NCBI RefSeq assembly: GCF_015155755.1
Contig: NZ_VWPI01000067.1
Span: 1-49,851, forward strand
Direction: 5' to 3'
Length of the DNA stretch: 49,851 nucleotides
Source: Komagataeibacter sp. FXV3
Lineage (GTDB): Bacteria > Pseudomonadota > Alphaproteobacteria > Acetobacterales > Acetobacteraceae
This document shows, piece by piece, positions 26,131-37,065 of this stretch. Position 1 is the stretch's first letter. Each line of letters opens with the position of its first letter. The position numbers were made by a program, and so were the translations under genes. The notes below the pieces were generated by a model. That model was not told the DNA's origin and ran no database searches. It saw only the letters and a program-made list of their open reading frames with translations.

Positions 26131-26925
26131 TTATTCTCGTTCCACGGGGGCCAGCAGCACCTCGCCCGTCACCACGCGACGCACCCCATCAGGTGTGCGC
26201 AGCAACAGGATGCCGTCATCTTCCAACCCTGCAAACGTGCCGGTAAACTGCTGGTTTCCTGCCGTAACCCGTATGGGGGTACCGATTGCGTGTCCCCGTT
26301 CCAGCCATGCGGTGCGGATGGTGGAAAATCCATGTGCTTCGTAACGCGACAGCCACAGGCCCAGATGGTGCAGGAGCCTGTGCGCCACCTCGGGCGCTGC
26401 CGGTACATCGTCCCGGCAGTCCGCCAGGCAGGCCAGCGTGCGGCCTGCGATATCGGGCCTGCCCAGCAGGTTGGCCCCGATACCGATCACCTGCCATGAC
26501 ACCCCGGCCCCGATCCCGCTCTCGATCAGGATACCGGCCATCTTGCACCCATCAAGCAGCAGGTCATTGGGCCATTTCAGTTCCAGCGCATGACCGGCGG
26601 GCACGTAGGCCGCCACGGCGTCATGCAGCGCAAGCCCGGCAATGAACGGCCACAGCCCCACCGGCACCGCAGCCCCCTGCCCCACCAGCATGACCGACAG
26701 GGCAAGGTTGCCACCGGGATCACACCATGCACGCCCCCGGCTGCCACGCCCCGCCGTCTGTTCCAGCGCGAGGATGGCGACACCATCCGCCCCCTCGCCC
26801 GCCTCAAGCCGCGCCTTGCACAGATCGGATGTCGATCCCAGCCTTTCATGTACCTCCATCCGCCATGCGGGGCCATTGTCACGGGGGATCGTGATAACGG
26901 AAGGATAAAGGGCGGGCTGGGTCAT
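26131..26925 (-). CDS. birA: Biotin-protein ligase
   Basis: A 264-residue enzyme that makes biotinyl-AMP and transfers biotin to carboxylase carrier domains. The catalytic loop is EQTAGRGSRGRAW and the active-site lysine motif LKWPNDLLLDGCKMAGILIE; a small C-terminal SH3-like domain follows. It lacks an N-terminal helix-turn-helix, so it is not a transcriptional repressor. It starts three bases after the nuoN stop and is the last gene of the complex I transcript. Confidence 0.94.
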   Translation of the reverse strand: MTQPALYPSVITIPRDNGPAWRMEVHERLGSTSDLCKARLEAGEGADGVAILALEQTAGRGSRGRAWCDPGGNLALSVMLVGQGAAVPVGLWPFIAGLALHDAVAAYVPAGHALELKWPNDLLLDGCKMAGILIESGIGAGVSWQVIGIGANLLGRPDIAGRTLACLADCRDDVPAAPEVAHRLLHHLGLWLSRYEAHGFSTIRTAWLERGHAIGTPIRVTAGNQQFTGTFAGLEDDGILLLRTPDGVRRVVTGEVLLAPVERE

Positions 26926-26928
26926 GCG

Positions 26929-28353
26929 TTACCTGAACAATGCGCTCGCCGCCGCCTGTGCTGCTGTCGCAACGGGACCAAGCCCCACCACGAAGAACGT
27001 GGTCACCAGCCCCATTCCCACCGATACGAACGAGACGGAAACAGGCGAGCGGTCCAGCGCCGGGGCGGCGGCATCGAAAAACATGATCTTGACGATCCGG
27101 ATATAGTAATACGCCCCGATCACGCTGCTGACGATACCAATTGCCGCAAGGCCATAAAGATGCGCGTTGATCGCGGCATAGAACACCATGAGCTTGCCAA
27201 AGAACCCGGCCAGCGGCGGCGCGCCCGCCATGGAGAACATGAACACCGCCATGGCCAGCGCCATGCCCGGATCGGTGCGCCCCAGACCGGACAGGTCACT
27301 GATCCGGCTGACCGCGCGCCCCTTGCGGCGCATGGCGACAATGCCTGCGAACGCGCCGACATTCATGAACAGGTAAGTCACCAGATAGACCAGCGTGCCG
27401 CGCGTGCCCTCCGCCGTGCCGGCCGCCATGCCGATCATGGCGTAGCCCATATGCCCGATGGAGGAATACGCCATGAGCCGCTTGATGTTCCCCTGCGGAA
27501 TGGCCGCAAGCGAGCCGAATACCATGGAGGCTGCGGACACGACCTCGATCAGCAGCTGCCATTGCGGCGTCATGCTGCCAAACGGACCGGCCATGACGCG
27601 CAGCAGCACGGCGAATGCCGCGATCTTGGGCGCACCGGCCATATAGGCGGTGACCGAAGTGGGCGCGCCCTGGTACACATCGGGCGTCCACATATGGAAC
27701 GGCACCATGGACAGCTTGAAGCACAGCCCCACCAGCACGAACACGATGCCCACCATAAGCCCGGCAGGCAGCACCGCGCTGCCACGCACCGCCTGCTGCA
27801 GGCCGGCATATTCCATCGTCCCGGCAAAACCGTAGGCCAGCGAGATGCCATACAGCAGCAGCCCCGACGCCAGCGACCCCAGCACGAAATACTTCAGCCC
27901 CGCTTCCGCCGCCGTCACCCGGTCACGGGCAAAGGCGCACAGGATGTAGATGGACAGCGAGGACAGTTCCAGCCCGACAAACAGCGTCATGAGGTTGCCC
28001 GATGACGCCATGATCATCGTGCCCAGCGTGGAAAAGGCGATCAGGACAGGGAATTCGAACTTGTCGATTTCCATTTCCCGCGCATATCCCACGCTCAGCA
28101 CCACAGACAGGGCTGCCCCCGTCAGGCTCAGCACCTTCATGAAACGGGCAAAGCCGTCATTGATGAAGATATGGTTATACCCGGTGCCATCGGGCGACAG
28201 CACGACAAGGATGCCCGTGACCACCAGGGCCAGCAGCGTCATCATCGCACAGGAAAAAAAGGCCTGCCCGCGCCGTTGCATCACCCCGGCAAGCAGGATG
28301 ACCAGCCCCGACAGGGCCAGCACGATTTCGGGCAGTGCAAGTGTCCAGTTCAT
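26929..28353 (-). CDS. nuoN: NADH-quinone oxidoreductase subunit N
   Basis: A 474-residue antiporter-like subunit of the complex I membrane arm with about 14 helices. The start MNWTLALPEIVLALSGL is family-like, with an AGGG Shine-Dalgarno; an ATG six codons earlier is possible. FVGLELSSLSIYILCAF carries the helix-5 acidic residue, and AAEAGLKYFVLGSLASG the following lysine helix, both features of NuoN rather than NuoM. It follows nuoL after only 26 bases, where nuoM would normally lie. Confidence 0.95.
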   Translation of the reverse strand: MNWTLALPEIVLALSGLVILLAGVMQRRGQAFFSCAMMTLLALVVTGILVVLSPDGTGYNHIFINDGFARFMKVLSLTGAALSVVLSVGYAREMEIDKFEFPVLIAFSTLGTMIMASSGNLMTLFVGLELSSLSIYILCAFARDRVTAAEAGLKYFVLGSLASGLLLYGISLAYGFAGTMEYAGLQQAVRGSAVLPAGLMVGIVFVLVGLCFKLSMVPFHMWTPDVYQGAPTSVTAYMAGAPKIAAFAVLLRVMAGPFGSMTPQWQLLIEVVSAASMVFGSLAAIPQGNIKRLMAYSSIGHMGYAMIGMAAGTAEGTRGTLVYLVTYLFMNVGAFAGIVAMRRKGRAVSRISDLSGLGRTDPGMALAMAVFMFSMAGAPPLAGFFGKLMVFYAAINAHLYGLAAIGIVSSVIGAYYYIRIVKIMFFDAAAPALDRSPVSVSFVSVGMGLVTTFFVVGLGPVATAAQAAASALFR

Positions 28354-28379
28354 TGGTATTGGCCCTGACATGCCTGGGG

Positions 28380-30317
28380 TTAGCGGAAGAACAGCATGGT
28401 GGTCAGCAGCACCACCAGCCCGATCAGCATGGAAAAGGCATAGACCGCCATGGACCCGGTCTGGATGCGCACGGCCTGCCCCGCGCTGCCTGCGGTCAGG
28501 CGGGCCAGCCCTTCGGGTATGCCCTCGACCACGTCCTCGTCCACGCCCTTCCACAACAGGCGCGCAATCGCGCGATAGGGGCGGATGATGGCCACGTCAT
28601 ACAGTTCGTCGAAATACCATTTGTTCAGCAGGAACAGGTAAAGCGGACGCAGGCTGCGCGCGAGTGACGCCGGAATGCCGGGGCTTGCGATATAGCAGAC
28701 ATAAGCCACGGCAATGCCCAGAACGGCGGCGAATGTCGGCACCAGTGCGATAAAGCCCGGCGTCTGTTCAAGGCGTTCGATCACGTCATGGCCGGGAATG
28801 GCGGCAATCGCCCCGTTCCAGAACGCCGCCTGGTGGCTGCCGACATAGAACGGTTCCAGCACGATACCCGCAATTACCGCGCCCACGGACAGCAGGCCGA
28901 CCGGCACCATCATGGATGCCGGGCTTTCATGCGCGCCGTCATGCAGGTGCGCATCACGCGGCTTGCCATGGAACACCAGGAAGATCAGGCGCCAGCTGTA
29001 CAGCGCGGTCAGGAACGCGGTGACACATCCCATGACCCAGCCATAATGGCCCATGCCGCCATCTGACATCCATGCCGCTTCAAGGATCGCATCCTTCGAC
29101 CAGTACCCGGCAAAGGGGAAGATACCGGCCAGCGCAAGGCTGCCAATCCACATGGCGGCATAGGTGAAGGGAATCTTCCGCCACAGCCCGCCCATGCGGA
29201 ACATGTCCTGTTCATCATGCACCGCATGGATCACGCAGCCCGCGCCAAGGAACAATAGCGCCTTGAAGAACGCATGCGTGGTCAGGTGGAACATGGATGC
29301 CTGATACGCCCCCACGCCAACGGCCACGAACATGTAACCAAGCTGCGAACAGGTGGAATAGGCAATCGTGCGCTTGATGTCGGGCTGCACCAGCCCCACG
29401 GTCGCGGCAAAAAAGCTGGTGGTGCCGCCAACCAGCACGATCAGGTCGCGGGTGACCGGCGCCAGGTCCACCAGCGGCGACATGCGCACCATCAAAAAGA
29501 TGCCCGCCGTCACCATGGTCGCCGCGTGGATCAGGGCGGAAACCGGGGTTGGTCCCTCCATCGCATCGGGCAGCCATGTGTGCAGGAACAGCTGGGCGGA
29601 CTTGCCCATCGCCCCGATGAACAGCAGCGTCGCGATGACTTCATACAGCGGATGCGTGCCGAACAGCACGAACGTATCGTTCACATGGTAGGGGATGGCG
29701 GCGAAAATATCGTCATACGACACGCTGCCCAGCCGGATGAAAATCAGCGAAATGCCGACAAGGAAGAACAGGTCGGCAATACGGTTGACCACGAACGCCT
29801 TGATCGCGGCGGCACAGGCGGACGGACGGTCATACCAGTAGCCAATCAGCAGGTAACTCGCCAGCCCCACCCCTTCCCAGCCAAAGAACAGCTGCAGCAG
29901 GTTGTCCGATGTCACCAGCATGAGCATGGCGAACGTAAACAGCGACAGGTAGGAAAAGAAGCGGTAAACCGGCCGCGCCTCATGCGCCATGTAGCCCACG
30001 CTGTACACATGTACCAGCAGCGAGACCACGGTGACCATGGCCACCACGCTGACCGAAAGCATGTCCATGCGCAGCTGCCAGTCGGCCCGGAAGCCCGCCG
30101 CGTGGACCCAGTCGGCCACCGGCACGACAAACGTGCCCACGTCGCCCATCTCGAACCCCAGCACGCCAATGGCCGCCAGCGCCGAACAGATCATGAGGCC
30201 GATGGTGGTGAACCGCGCCGCCCCGTCGCCCATCAGGTGACCAAAACAGCCCGCCACCAGGAAGCCGATAAGGGGCGCGAACACCGCCACTTCAAACAGG
30301 AAGGATGCCGTCTGCAT
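28380..30317 (-). CDS. nuoL: NADH-quinone oxidoreductase subunit L
   Basis: A 645-residue distal proton-pumping subunit. It has SVGYMAHE, LFFGWEGVGLASYLLIG (Glu148) and IGAMGKSAQLFLHTWLPDAM (Lys239). The long amphipathic lateral helix and terminal anchor are present (ALYLFLLNKWYFDELYD-like segment near 555, last helix at the C-terminus). The C-terminus is complete, so the missing nuoM is not explained by fusion into this gene. It begins five bases after nuoK, with a good Shine-Dalgarno (TAAGGGA). Confidence 0.96.
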   Translation of the reverse strand: MQTASFLFEVAVFAPLIGFLVAGCFGHLMGDGAARFTTIGLMICSALAAIGVLGFEMGDVGTFVVPVADWVHAAGFRADWQLRMDMLSVSVVAMVTVVSLLVHVYSVGYMAHEARPVYRFFSYLSLFTFAMLMLVTSDNLLQLFFGWEGVGLASYLLIGYWYDRPSACAAAIKAFVVNRIADLFFLVGISLIFIRLGSVSYDDIFAAIPYHVNDTFVLFGTHPLYEVIATLLFIGAMGKSAQLFLHTWLPDAMEGPTPVSALIHAATMVTAGIFLMVRMSPLVDLAPVTRDLIVLVGGTTSFFAATVGLVQPDIKRTIAYSTCSQLGYMFVAVGVGAYQASMFHLTTHAFFKALLFLGAGCVIHAVHDEQDMFRMGGLWRKIPFTYAAMWIGSLALAGIFPFAGYWSKDAILEAAWMSDGGMGHYGWVMGCVTAFLTALYSWRLIFLVFHGKPRDAHLHDGAHESPASMMVPVGLLSVGAVIAGIVLEPFYVGSHQAAFWNGAIAAIPGHDVIERLEQTPGFIALVPTFAAVLGIAVAYVCYIASPGIPASLARSLRPLYLFLLNKWYFDELYDVAIIRPYRAIARLLWKGVDEDVVEGIPEGLARLTAGSAGQAVRIQTGSMAVYAFSMLIGLVVLLTTMLFFR

Positions 30318-30322
30318 TTCCC

Positions 30323-30646
30323 TTACCCCTTCATCATCGTGATATCATCGACTTCGATCGAGCCGCGATTACGGAAATAGACCGTGACAATGGCCAGCCC
30401 GATGGCGGATTCCGCCGCCGCGATGGTCAGCACGAACAGGGTCATCACCTGTCCCGACAGGTCGCCGGTGGCAGCCGAAAACGCCACGAAATTGATATTG
30501 GCCGAAAGCAGGATCAGTTCGATCGACATCAGGATGATGATGACGTTCTTGCGGTTCACGAAAATGCCGAACACGCCCAGAACCAGCAGGATCGCGCCAA
30601 TGCTCAGGTAGGGCGCAAGGCCGATCCCCTCAATCGCGCTATGCAT
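30323..30646 (-). CDS. nuoK: NADH-quinone oxidoreductase subunit K
   Basis: A 107-residue, three-helix membrane subunit starting [38 protein letters not shown] carries the conserved membrane Glu in helix 2, and [11 protein letters not shown] the second Glu in helix 3, both in the proton path. Its start overlaps the nuoJ stop by eight bases. The longer open frame (to 30907) runs through nuoJ and is not used. Confidence 0.95.
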   Translation of the reverse strand: MHSAIEGIGLAPYLSIGAILLVLGVFGIFVNRKNVIIILMSIELILLSANINFVAFSAATGDLSGQVMTLFVLTIAAAESAIGLAIVTVYFRNRGSIEVDDITMMKG

Positions 30647-31412
30647 TGTCCTGTCCTTTCGTGCCTGTCGCGGGGGCAATGACCACCAGCGCGGTCTGTG
30701 TTTCTTCTTCCGTTTCCTGTTCGCGCCACGCCTGCGTGCCATAGGTACCCGGCACCGCCGCCACGTCGTATGATGTATGCGGGCGCAGGAAACCGCCCTG
30801 TGCCGCAACGCCCACACCCAGCGGGACCTGAAGCATTTCCAGGCTGTCGGCGGCCGTGCGGTCGTGCTGGCGGTCGATGTTCTGGCGGCGTCCGGTGGGC
30901 CGGTCACGCAGCGTCAGCACGATCGCGCCGATCATCGCCACCAGCAGCACCAGCGCGCAGGACTGGAACAGGAAGATGTAATGGGTATAAAGCACGTCAC
31001 CGAGCGCCGCCGTATTGGTGCGCGTGGGTGACGACGGGACAAGGTGCCCGATCTGGTCGATGTTGGAGGCGACACGCCAGTGGGTGAACGCCATGATCAG
31101 TTCAACCAGCAGCACGCCGCCAACCATGCCGCCAATGGGCGCGTAACGCTGCACGCCTTCACGCATCCGCGCGAAATTGACATCCAGCATCATCACCACG
31201 AACAGGAACAGGACCGCGACCGCGCCGACATAGACGATCACCAGTGTCATCGCGAGGAATTCGGCCCCCGCAATCAGGAACAGCCCCGCCGCGTTGAAGA
31301 ACGCAAGGATCAGGAACAGCACCGAATGCACGGGGTTGCGCGCGCACACCACCATGGTGGCGGACAGGACCAGAACCGCCGCAAAAACGTAGAAGACAAT
31401 CTGGGTCATCAT
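30639..31412 (-). CDS. nuoJ: NADH-quinone oxidoreductase subunit J with a long C-terminal tail
   Basis: A 257-residue membrane subunit with five helices in the first 175 or so residues, including [26 protein letters not shown], the conserved helix-3 region. After the last helix ([20 protein letters not shown]) there is a hydrophilic tail of roughly 75 residues, longer than in most NuoJ proteins, containing [12 protein letters not shown] and an acidic [10 protein letters not shown] stretch. The start ([10 protein letters not shown]) has an AGGAAG Shine-Dalgarno. A 78-base gap separates it from nuoI. Confidence 0.94.
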   Translation of the reverse strand: MMTQIVFYVFAAVLVLSATMVVCARNPVHSVLFLILAFFNAAGLFLIAGAEFLAMTLVIVYVGAVAVLFLFVVMMLDVNFARMREGVQRYAPIGGMVGGVLLVELIMAFTHWRVASNIDQIGHLVPSSPTRTNTAALGDVLYTHYIFLFQSCALVLLVAMIGAIVLTLRDRPTGRRQNIDRQHDRTAADSLEMLQVPLGVGVAAQGGFLRPHTSYDVAAVPGTYGTQAWREQETEEETQTALVVIAPATGTKGQDNA

Positions 31413-31490
31413 GGGTGAGCTTCCTGCAGCATGGATGTTTCCTCCTGCTGGCATGGCGGGGGCGCGCTTGGCCGCGCCCGCCGTGCGGTG

Positions 31491-31979
31491 TCAGCGGTAC
31501 GGGGCATCAAGTTCGAGCCTGCGGGCGAGAACGCTTTCCCAGCGGTCGCCATTGGCCAGGAGCTTGTCCTTGTCGTACATCAGTTCTTCGCGGGTTTCGG
31601 TCGCGAACTCATAATTCGGGCCTTCGACAATCGCATCGACCGGGCAAGCTTCCTCGCACAGGCCGCAATAGATGCACTTGGTCATGTCGATGTCGTAGCG
31701 CGTGGTCCGGCGGGATCCGTCGTCACGCGGTTCGGCCTCGATGGTGATGGCTTCCGCCGGGCATGTCGCCTCGCACAGCTTGCATGCGATGCAGCGCTCT
31801 TCCCCGTTGGGGTAACGACGCAGCGCGTGTTCGCCCCGAAAGCGCGGCGACAGCACGCCCTTTTCATAAGGGTAGTTGATCGTGGCCTTCGGCTTGAAGA
31901 ACGCCTTCAGCGTCACGCTCATGCCCGACACCAGTTCGGACAGAAGCATGGAACGGGCGGCTTTGCTTAATGTACCCAT
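31491..31979 (-). CDS. nuoI: NADH-quinone oxidoreductase subunit I
   Basis: A 162-residue peripheral subunit carrying two 4Fe-4S clusters (N6a and N6b). The ligands are [12 protein letters not shown] (Cys 63, 66, 69, 73) and [12 protein letters not shown] (Cys 102, 105, 108, 112). It starts at [11 protein letters not shown], overlapping the nuoH stop by one base, and passes electrons toward NuoB. Confidence 0.96.
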   Translation of the reverse strand: MGTLSKAARSMLLSELVSGMSVTLKAFFKPKATINYPYEKGVLSPRFRGEHALRRYPNGEERCIACKLCEATCPAEAITIEAEPRDDGSRRTTRYDIDMTKCIYCGLCEEACPVDAIVEGPNYEFATETREELMYDKDKLLANGDRWESVLARRLELDAPYR

Positions 31980-33001
31980 CAGCCTGCTCCTCCGGGCAGA
32001 AGGCCCGTTACCATCAGGAACCCCGCGCTCAGCACCATCCATGCCAGCGAAAACGGCAGGAATACTTTCCAGCCCAGCCGCATGAGCTGGTCATAGCGGT
32101 AGCGGGGAAATGTCGCGCGCACCCAGATGAAGACAAACAGGCAGAACAGGATCTTCGCGATCAGCCACAGCGGCCCCGGTATCCATGTAAAGGGCGCGAT
32201 CCCCAGCGGCGGCAGCCAGCCACCCAGGAACAGGATGCTGACCATGCCCGACATCAGGAACATGTTCGCGTATTCACCCAGGAAGAACAGGCCGAACGCC
32301 AGGGCCGAATATTCGACGAAGAAGCCCGCCACCAGTTCGCTCTCGCCTTCAGGCAGGTCGAATGGCGCGCGGTTGGTCTCGGCCAGCGCCGAGATGAAAA
32401 AGACGATGAACATCGGGAACATGGGCAGGCAGAACCACACGTTGCGCTGCGCCAGCACGATGTCATTGAGGTTGAGGCTGCCCACCGCCAGCAGCACCGA
32501 CACGATCACCAGCCCGATGGACACTTCGTAAGAGACCATCTGTGCCGCAGAGCGCAGCCCGCCAAGGAAGGCGTATTTGGAATTGGACGCCCACCCCGCG
32601 ATCAGGATGCCATAAACACCCAGCGATGAAATCGCGAGCAGGTACAGCACCCCCACATTGATGTTCGCGATGGCCAGCCCGTTACCCGTGGGAATCACCG
32701 CCCACGCCACCATGGCCAGCGAGAATGTCAGGAACGGCGCGAACAGGAACAGCATCCGGTTGGCGCCTGACGGGATCACCGTTTCCTTCGTCAGCATCTT
32801 GATCGCGTCGGCAAAGGCCTGCAGCACGCCAAACGGGCCGTTCACGTTCGGCCCCTTGCGCAGCTGCATGGCGGCCATCACCTTGCGTTCGGCCAGCGTC
32901 AGGTACGCAACCCCCAGCAGCAGCGGCACCAGCACCGCCAGCGTTTCCAGCACGATCAGCACAAGCTGGCCCGGCATGGTGTGAAAGAAGAAATCCGCCA
33001 T
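31979..33001 (-). CDS. nuoH: NADH-quinone oxidoreductase subunit H
   Basis: A 340-residue membrane subunit with eight predicted helices, forming the quinone entry site with NuoB and NuoD. Signature segments are [33 protein letters not shown], and [20 protein letters not shown] in the conserved loop. It starts [12 protein letters not shown] at 33001, four bases after the nuoG stop; the upstream extension is not family-like. Confidence 0.96.
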   Translation of the reverse strand: MADFFFHTMPGQLVLIVLETLAVLVPLLLGVAYLTLAERKVMAAMQLRKGPNVNGPFGVLQAFADAIKMLTKETVIPSGANRMLFLFAPFLTFSLAMVAWAVIPTGNGLAIANINVGVLYLLAISSLGVYGILIAGWASNSKYAFLGGLRSAAQMVSYEVSIGLVIVSVLLAVGSLNLNDIVLAQRNVWFCLPMFPMFIVFFISALAETNRAPFDLPEGESELVAGFFVEYSALAFGLFFLGEYANMFLMSGMVSILFLGGWLPPLGIAPFTWIPGPLWLIAKILFCLFVFIWVRATFPRYRYDQLMRLGWKVFLPFSLAWMVLSAGFLMVTGLLPGGAG

Positions 33002-33005
33002 GATC

Positions 33006-35069
33006 CTACTCCGCCGCCTGGTTTGCAGGGTGCACGTAAATCCCCGAACAGGTTTCCATGGTGGGACTGGCGCGGCACACGGCATGGGTCAGGTAATAAT
33101 CGGCAATGACCGGGTGGAACGGGTCACTGGACATGGCCACGGCACCCGCCTGTGGCGGCGTGGTGTCGGCCGTGGCATGACGCGCCCACTGCGCCCCGAA
33201 TACCGGGCTGGCCCGCATCATGCGCGCACGCAGGGCCTCGATTGTGTCATAGGGCAGCTTGCGCCCCACCACTTCGGAAAAGGCGCGCAGGATGCGCCAG
33301 TCTTCCCGCGCATCCCCCGGCGGCATGACAGCGCGGAACGCTTCCTGCACCCGCCCTTCGGTATTGGTGTAGGTGCCGGGCTTTTCGGCATACAGCGTGC
33401 CGGGCAGGATGACATCCGCCCGCGCCGCGCCCGCGTCGCCATGGTGGCCCTGATAGACGACAAAGGTTTCCGGCCCGATGCGGTCGGTCGCGAATTCATC
33501 CGCGCCCAGCAGCCACAGCACGTCCACCCCGCCATCCAGCATGCCCGCCACGTCACGGCCCTTCGGCGCGGGCACAAGACCAAGATCCAGCCCCGCGACA
33601 CGACTGGCCGCCGTGTGCAGCACGTTGAAGCCATGCCAGTCGGGCGTCATGGCCCCCACCTGCGTCGCTAGGTCCCAGCATGCCTTTGCAATCGCCTGCC
33701 CGTCGGGACGCGTCAGCGCGCCGTGGCCGACAATGATCATGGGTTTTTTCGCGTTTTTCAGTGCATCGGCAAAAGGCAGTTTACCATCCGCCAGGTCCGC
33801 CAGCGTGTCGGGGCCTGCGCCCAGCACCTCGGCCGCATAGGTCGGGTCGGCATTGGGCGCGCCGATCATGGCGATGGGAAAGCCACCGCGCCCGGCGGCA
33901 AGGAAGCGCTTGCGGATGCGCGCATTCAGCACGGGCGCTTCCTGCCGCGGGACAGATCCCACGATCAGCAGCGCGTCCGCGTCCTCTATGCCGGTAATGC
34001 CCGTATTGAATGTGTAGAAGTCACGGCGTGACGTGTCGTATTTCGCCCCGTCCTGCCGACAGTCGATATTGCCCGACCCCAGCGTTTCCATCAGGTCCTT
34101 CAGCGCCATCATGCTTTCGGCATCGCACATGTCGCCTGCAATCGCGCCAATGCGTTCGCCCGGCACGTTCTTCAGACGCATCGCGATGGTGGAAAAGGCA
34201 TCCTGCCAGCTTGCGGGCTGCAACCTGCCATCCACCCGCACCCATGGCCGGTCAAGGCGGCGGCGGCGGAAGCCATCGACCACGAACCGTCCCTTGTCCG
34301 ACAGCCATTCCTCGTTCACTTCGTCATTGATGCGCGGCACGATGCGCAGCACCGCCGCCCCACGTGCATGCATGACGATATTGGTTCCCACCGCGTCACA
34401 CACATCGATGGAATCCGTGCGCTTGAGTTCCCATGAACGGGCGGTGAACGCATAAGGCTGCGATGTCAGCGCGCCCACGGGACAGATGTCGATCAGGTTG
34501 CCCGACAGTTCGGATGTCAGGGCCTTTTCAACATAATTGGTGATCTCGAGGTTTTCGCCACGTGAAATGCCGCCCAGTTCGGGCACGCCCGCGATTTCGG
34601 TCGAAAAGCGGATGCAGCGCGTGCACTGGATGCAGCGCGTCATGACCGTCTTGACCAATGGGCCAAGATACTTGTCGGTTACCGCGCGCTTGTTTTCACG
34701 GTAGCGGGAATGGTCCGCGCCATAACCGAAGGCCTGATCCTGCAGGTCGCATTCACCGCCCTGGTCACAGATGGGACAGTCCAGCGGATGATTGATCAGC
34801 AGGAATTCCATCACCGCGCGGCGGGCGCGGCGCACGACCTCGGTATCGGTGAAGATCTGCATCCCCTCCCCTATGGGGAAGCCGCATGAGGCGACCGGCT
34901 TGCGCCCGCCCGCCACTTCAACCAGGCACATCCGGCAGTTGCCCGCCACCGACAGGCGTTCATGATAACAGAAACGCGGGATTTCCTTGCCCGCCGCCTC
35001 ACACGCCTGCAGCGCGGAGGAACCTGCCGCGACTTCCACCGGAATACCGTCAACGGTTACTTTTACCAC
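33006..35069 (-). CDS. nuoG: NADH-quinone oxidoreductase subunit G
   Basis: A 687-residue iron-sulfur subunit starting at a GTG. The 2Fe-2S ligands are Cys34, 45, 48 and 62 ([21 protein letters not shown]). The His-containing cluster motif is [14 protein letters not shown], and a further 4Fe-4S set is [11 protein letters not shown] with DICPVGAL. A molybdopterin-oxidoreductase-like domain without metal function follows. It relays electrons from NuoF/E to NuoI. Confidence 0.96.
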   Translation of the reverse strand: MVKVTVDGIPVEVAAGSSALQACEAAGKEIPRFCYHERLSVAGNCRMCLVEVAGGRKPVASCGFPIGEGMQIFTDTEVVRRARRAVMEFLLINHPLDCPICDQGGECDLQDQAFGYGADHSRYRENKRAVTDKYLGPLVKTVMTRCIQCTRCIRFSTEIAGVPELGGISRGENLEITNYVEKALTSELSGNLIDICPVGALTSQPYAFTARSWELKRTDSIDVCDAVGTNIVMHARGAAVLRIVPRINDEVNEEWLSDKGRFVVDGFRRRRLDRPWVRVDGRLQPASWQDAFSTIAMRLKNVPGERIGAIAGDMCDAESMMALKDLMETLGSGNIDCRQDGAKYDTSRRDFYTFNTGITGIEDADALLIVGSVPRQEAPVLNARIRKRFLAAGRGGFPIAMIGAPNADPTYAAEVLGAGPDTLADLADGKLPFADALKNAKKPMIIVGHGALTRPDGQAIAKACWDLATQVGAMTPDWHGFNVLHTAASRVAGLDLGLVPAPKGRDVAGMLDGGVDVLWLLGADEFATDRIGPETFVVYQGHHGDAGAARADVILPGTLYAEKPGTYTNTEGRVQEAFRAVMPPGDAREDWRILRAFSEVVGRKLPYDTIEALRARMMRASPVFGAQWARHATADTTPPQAGAVAMSSDPFHPVIADYYLTHAVCRASPTMETCSGIYVHPANQAAE

Positions 35070-35074
35070 TGTTC

Positions 35075-36400
35075 CTACTCCGCAGCTTCAACCAGGCCCA
35101 CGGGCACCTGCACGGGCCGCGTGCCGCCATGGGCGGCCTTGTAGGCATGGATGCGTTCTTCCATGACGGGCCGGAACCTGCGGATCAGCCCCTGTATCGG
35201 CCACGCCGCCGCATCACCCAGCGCGCAGATGGTGTGCCCTTCCACCTGCCGGGTGACCTGTTCCAGCATGTCGATTTCCTCGATTTCGGCGCGACCTTCG
35301 ACCATGCGTTCCATGATGCGCATCATCCATCCCGTGCCCTCGCGGCATGGGGTGCACTGGCCGCAGCTTTCATGTTTGAAGAATTTCGAGAACCGGGCGA
35401 TCGCGGCGATGATGTCGGTGGATCTGTCCATCACGATCATGCAGCCGGTGCCAAGGCCCGAACCTTCGGCGCGCAGGCTGTCGTAATCCATCAGCACGGT
35501 ATCGCACACGTCACGCGGCAGCATGGGCACCGAACAGCCGCCGGGAATGACCGCCAGCAGGTTGTCCCACCCGCCGCGCACGCCACCGCCGTGCTTTTCG
35601 ATCAGTTCCTTCATCGGGACACCCAGCTCTTCTTCAAACACGCAGGGCGTGTTGACGTGACCCGATATGGCCATGAGCTTGGTGCCCGCGTTATTGGGCC
35701 GCCCCAGTCCCGAAAACCATGCCGCCCCCCGGCGCAGGATGGTGGCGGAAACGGCAATGCTTTCCACGTTGTTGACCGTGGTGGGGCAGCCATACAGGCC
35801 CATCGCCGCCGGGAAAGGCGGCTTCATGCGCGGCTGGCCCTTCTTGCCCTCCAGGCTTTCCAGCAGGGCGGTTTCCTCACCGCATATATACGCACCCGCG
35901 CCACGGTGGATGTAGAAGTCGAAATCCCAGCCCGACCCGCAGGCATTCTTTCCGATCAGGCCCGCCGCATACGCCTCGTCAATGGCGTGCTGCAGGTGCA
36001 TGGCCTCGTTATAGAACTCGCCACGGATGTAGATGTAGGCCGCATGCGCCCCCATGGCGAAGGAAGCGATCAGCGCGCTTTCCACCAGCTTGTGCGGGTC
36101 ATGGCGCAGGATCTCGCGGTCCTTGCAGGTGCCGGGTTCTGACTCGTCACCATTGATGACGAGGTAATGCGGCCGCCCGTCATTCTTCCTGGGCATGAAC
36201 GACCATTTGACGCCGGTGGGGAAACCCGCGCCACCGCGCCCGCGCAGGCCGGATGCCTTCATCTCGCTGATGATGGCGTCACGCCCGCGCGCCAGTATGT
36301 CGGCCGTGCCGTCCCAGTCACCGCGTGCGCGGGCACCGGCCAGCGTCCAGTCGTTCTGGCCATACAGGTTGGTGAAGATACGGTCCTTGTCCTGCAACAT
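35075..36400 (-). CDS. nuoF: NADH-quinone oxidoreductase subunit F
   Basis: A 441-residue NADH-oxidising subunit. The FMN/NADH-binding stretch is [16 protein letters not shown] (51-66) with [14 protein letters not shown] and [15 protein letters not shown]. The 4Fe-4S cluster N3 motif is [11 protein letters not shown] plus Cys in HTICALGDA. It starts ATG five bases after the nuoE stop. Confidence 0.97.
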   Translation of the reverse strand: MLQDKDRIFTNLYGQNDWTLAGARARGDWDGTADILARGRDAIISEMKASGLRGRGGAGFPTGVKWSFMPRKNDGRPHYLVINGDESEPGTCKDREILRHDPHKLVESALIASFAMGAHAAYIYIRGEFYNEAMHLQHAIDEAYAAGLIGKNACGSGWDFDFYIHRGAGAYICGEETALLESLEGKKGQPRMKPPFPAAMGLYGCPTTVNNVESIAVSATILRRGAAWFSGLGRPNNAGTKLMAISGHVNTPCVFEEELGVPMKELIEKHGGGVRGGWDNLLAVIPGGCSVPMLPRDVCDTVLMDYDSLRAEGSGLGTGCMIVMDRSTDIIAAIARFSKFFKHESCGQCTPCREGTGWMMRIMERMVEGRAEIEEIDMLEQVTRQVEGHTICALGDAAAWPIQGLIRRFRPVMEERIHAYKAAHGGTRPVQVPVGLVEAAE

Positions 36401-36405
36401 GTTCT

Positions 36406-37065
36406 CTACCCCTGCCCCTGCGGCTTGCGCGCCACGTCATCCACCAGCACCTTGCGCCCACCGGCGGGGGCGGCGTTCAGGCGGTCGATGGTGGGGCCGG
36501 GCCTGGGACGTTCACCGCGCCTGAGTGCGGCAATCAGTTCCTCGGTACGCGGGCCGTCCAGATCTTCGTAGTAATCATCATCAACCTGCAGGATCGGGGC
36601 ATTGGCGCACGCACCCAGGCATTCGACCTCGGTCAGGGTGAACAGGCCGTCGGCGCTGGTCTCGCCAAACGCCTTGATGCCCGTCGCCGCCTTGCACGCC
36701 GCCGTCACGTCATCCGACCCACGCAGCCAGCACGACGTGGTGGTGCAGACCTGCAGGTGGTACCGGCCGATCGGCTTGGTGTTGAACATGAGGTAGAAGG
36801 TCGCGACCTCGTATACCCGGATCGGGGCCATTTCCAGACGTTCGGCCACGACATCCATGGCCACGCGGGGGATCCACGCGCTGCCGGTCTGGCGGCCCAT
36901 CTGCTTCTGCACCACATACAGCAGCGGCAGCACGCCGCTTGCCTTCCGCTCGGGCGGATATTTGGCAAGAACGGTCGCAATCTGCTGTTCGCTCTCGTGG
37001 TCGAATTCAAAATGGGTGGGTTCCACGCCCTCAGGCGCGTTGGGCTGGACGGACATGTCGGTCAC
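36406..37065 (-). CDS. nuoE: NADH-quinone oxidoreductase subunit E
   Basis: A 219-residue thioredoxin-like subunit with a 2Fe-2S cluster (N1a) held by Cys107, 112, 149 and 153 ([22 protein letters not shown]). The fold start [23 protein letters not shown] is typical. It has a Pro/Arg-rich C-terminal tail of about 40 residues. Its start overlaps the nuoD stop by four bases. Confidence 0.96.
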   Translation of the reverse strand: MTDMSVQPNAPEGVEPTHFEFDHESEQQIATVLAKYPPERKASGVLPLLYVVQKQMGRQTGSAWIPRVAMDVVAERLEMAPIRVYEVATFYLMFNTKPIGRYHLQVCTTTSCWLRGSDDVTAACKAATGIKAFGETSADGLFTLTEVECLGACANAPILQVDDDYYEDLDGPRTEELIAALRRGERPRPGPTIDRLNAAPAGGRKVLVDDVARKPQGQG

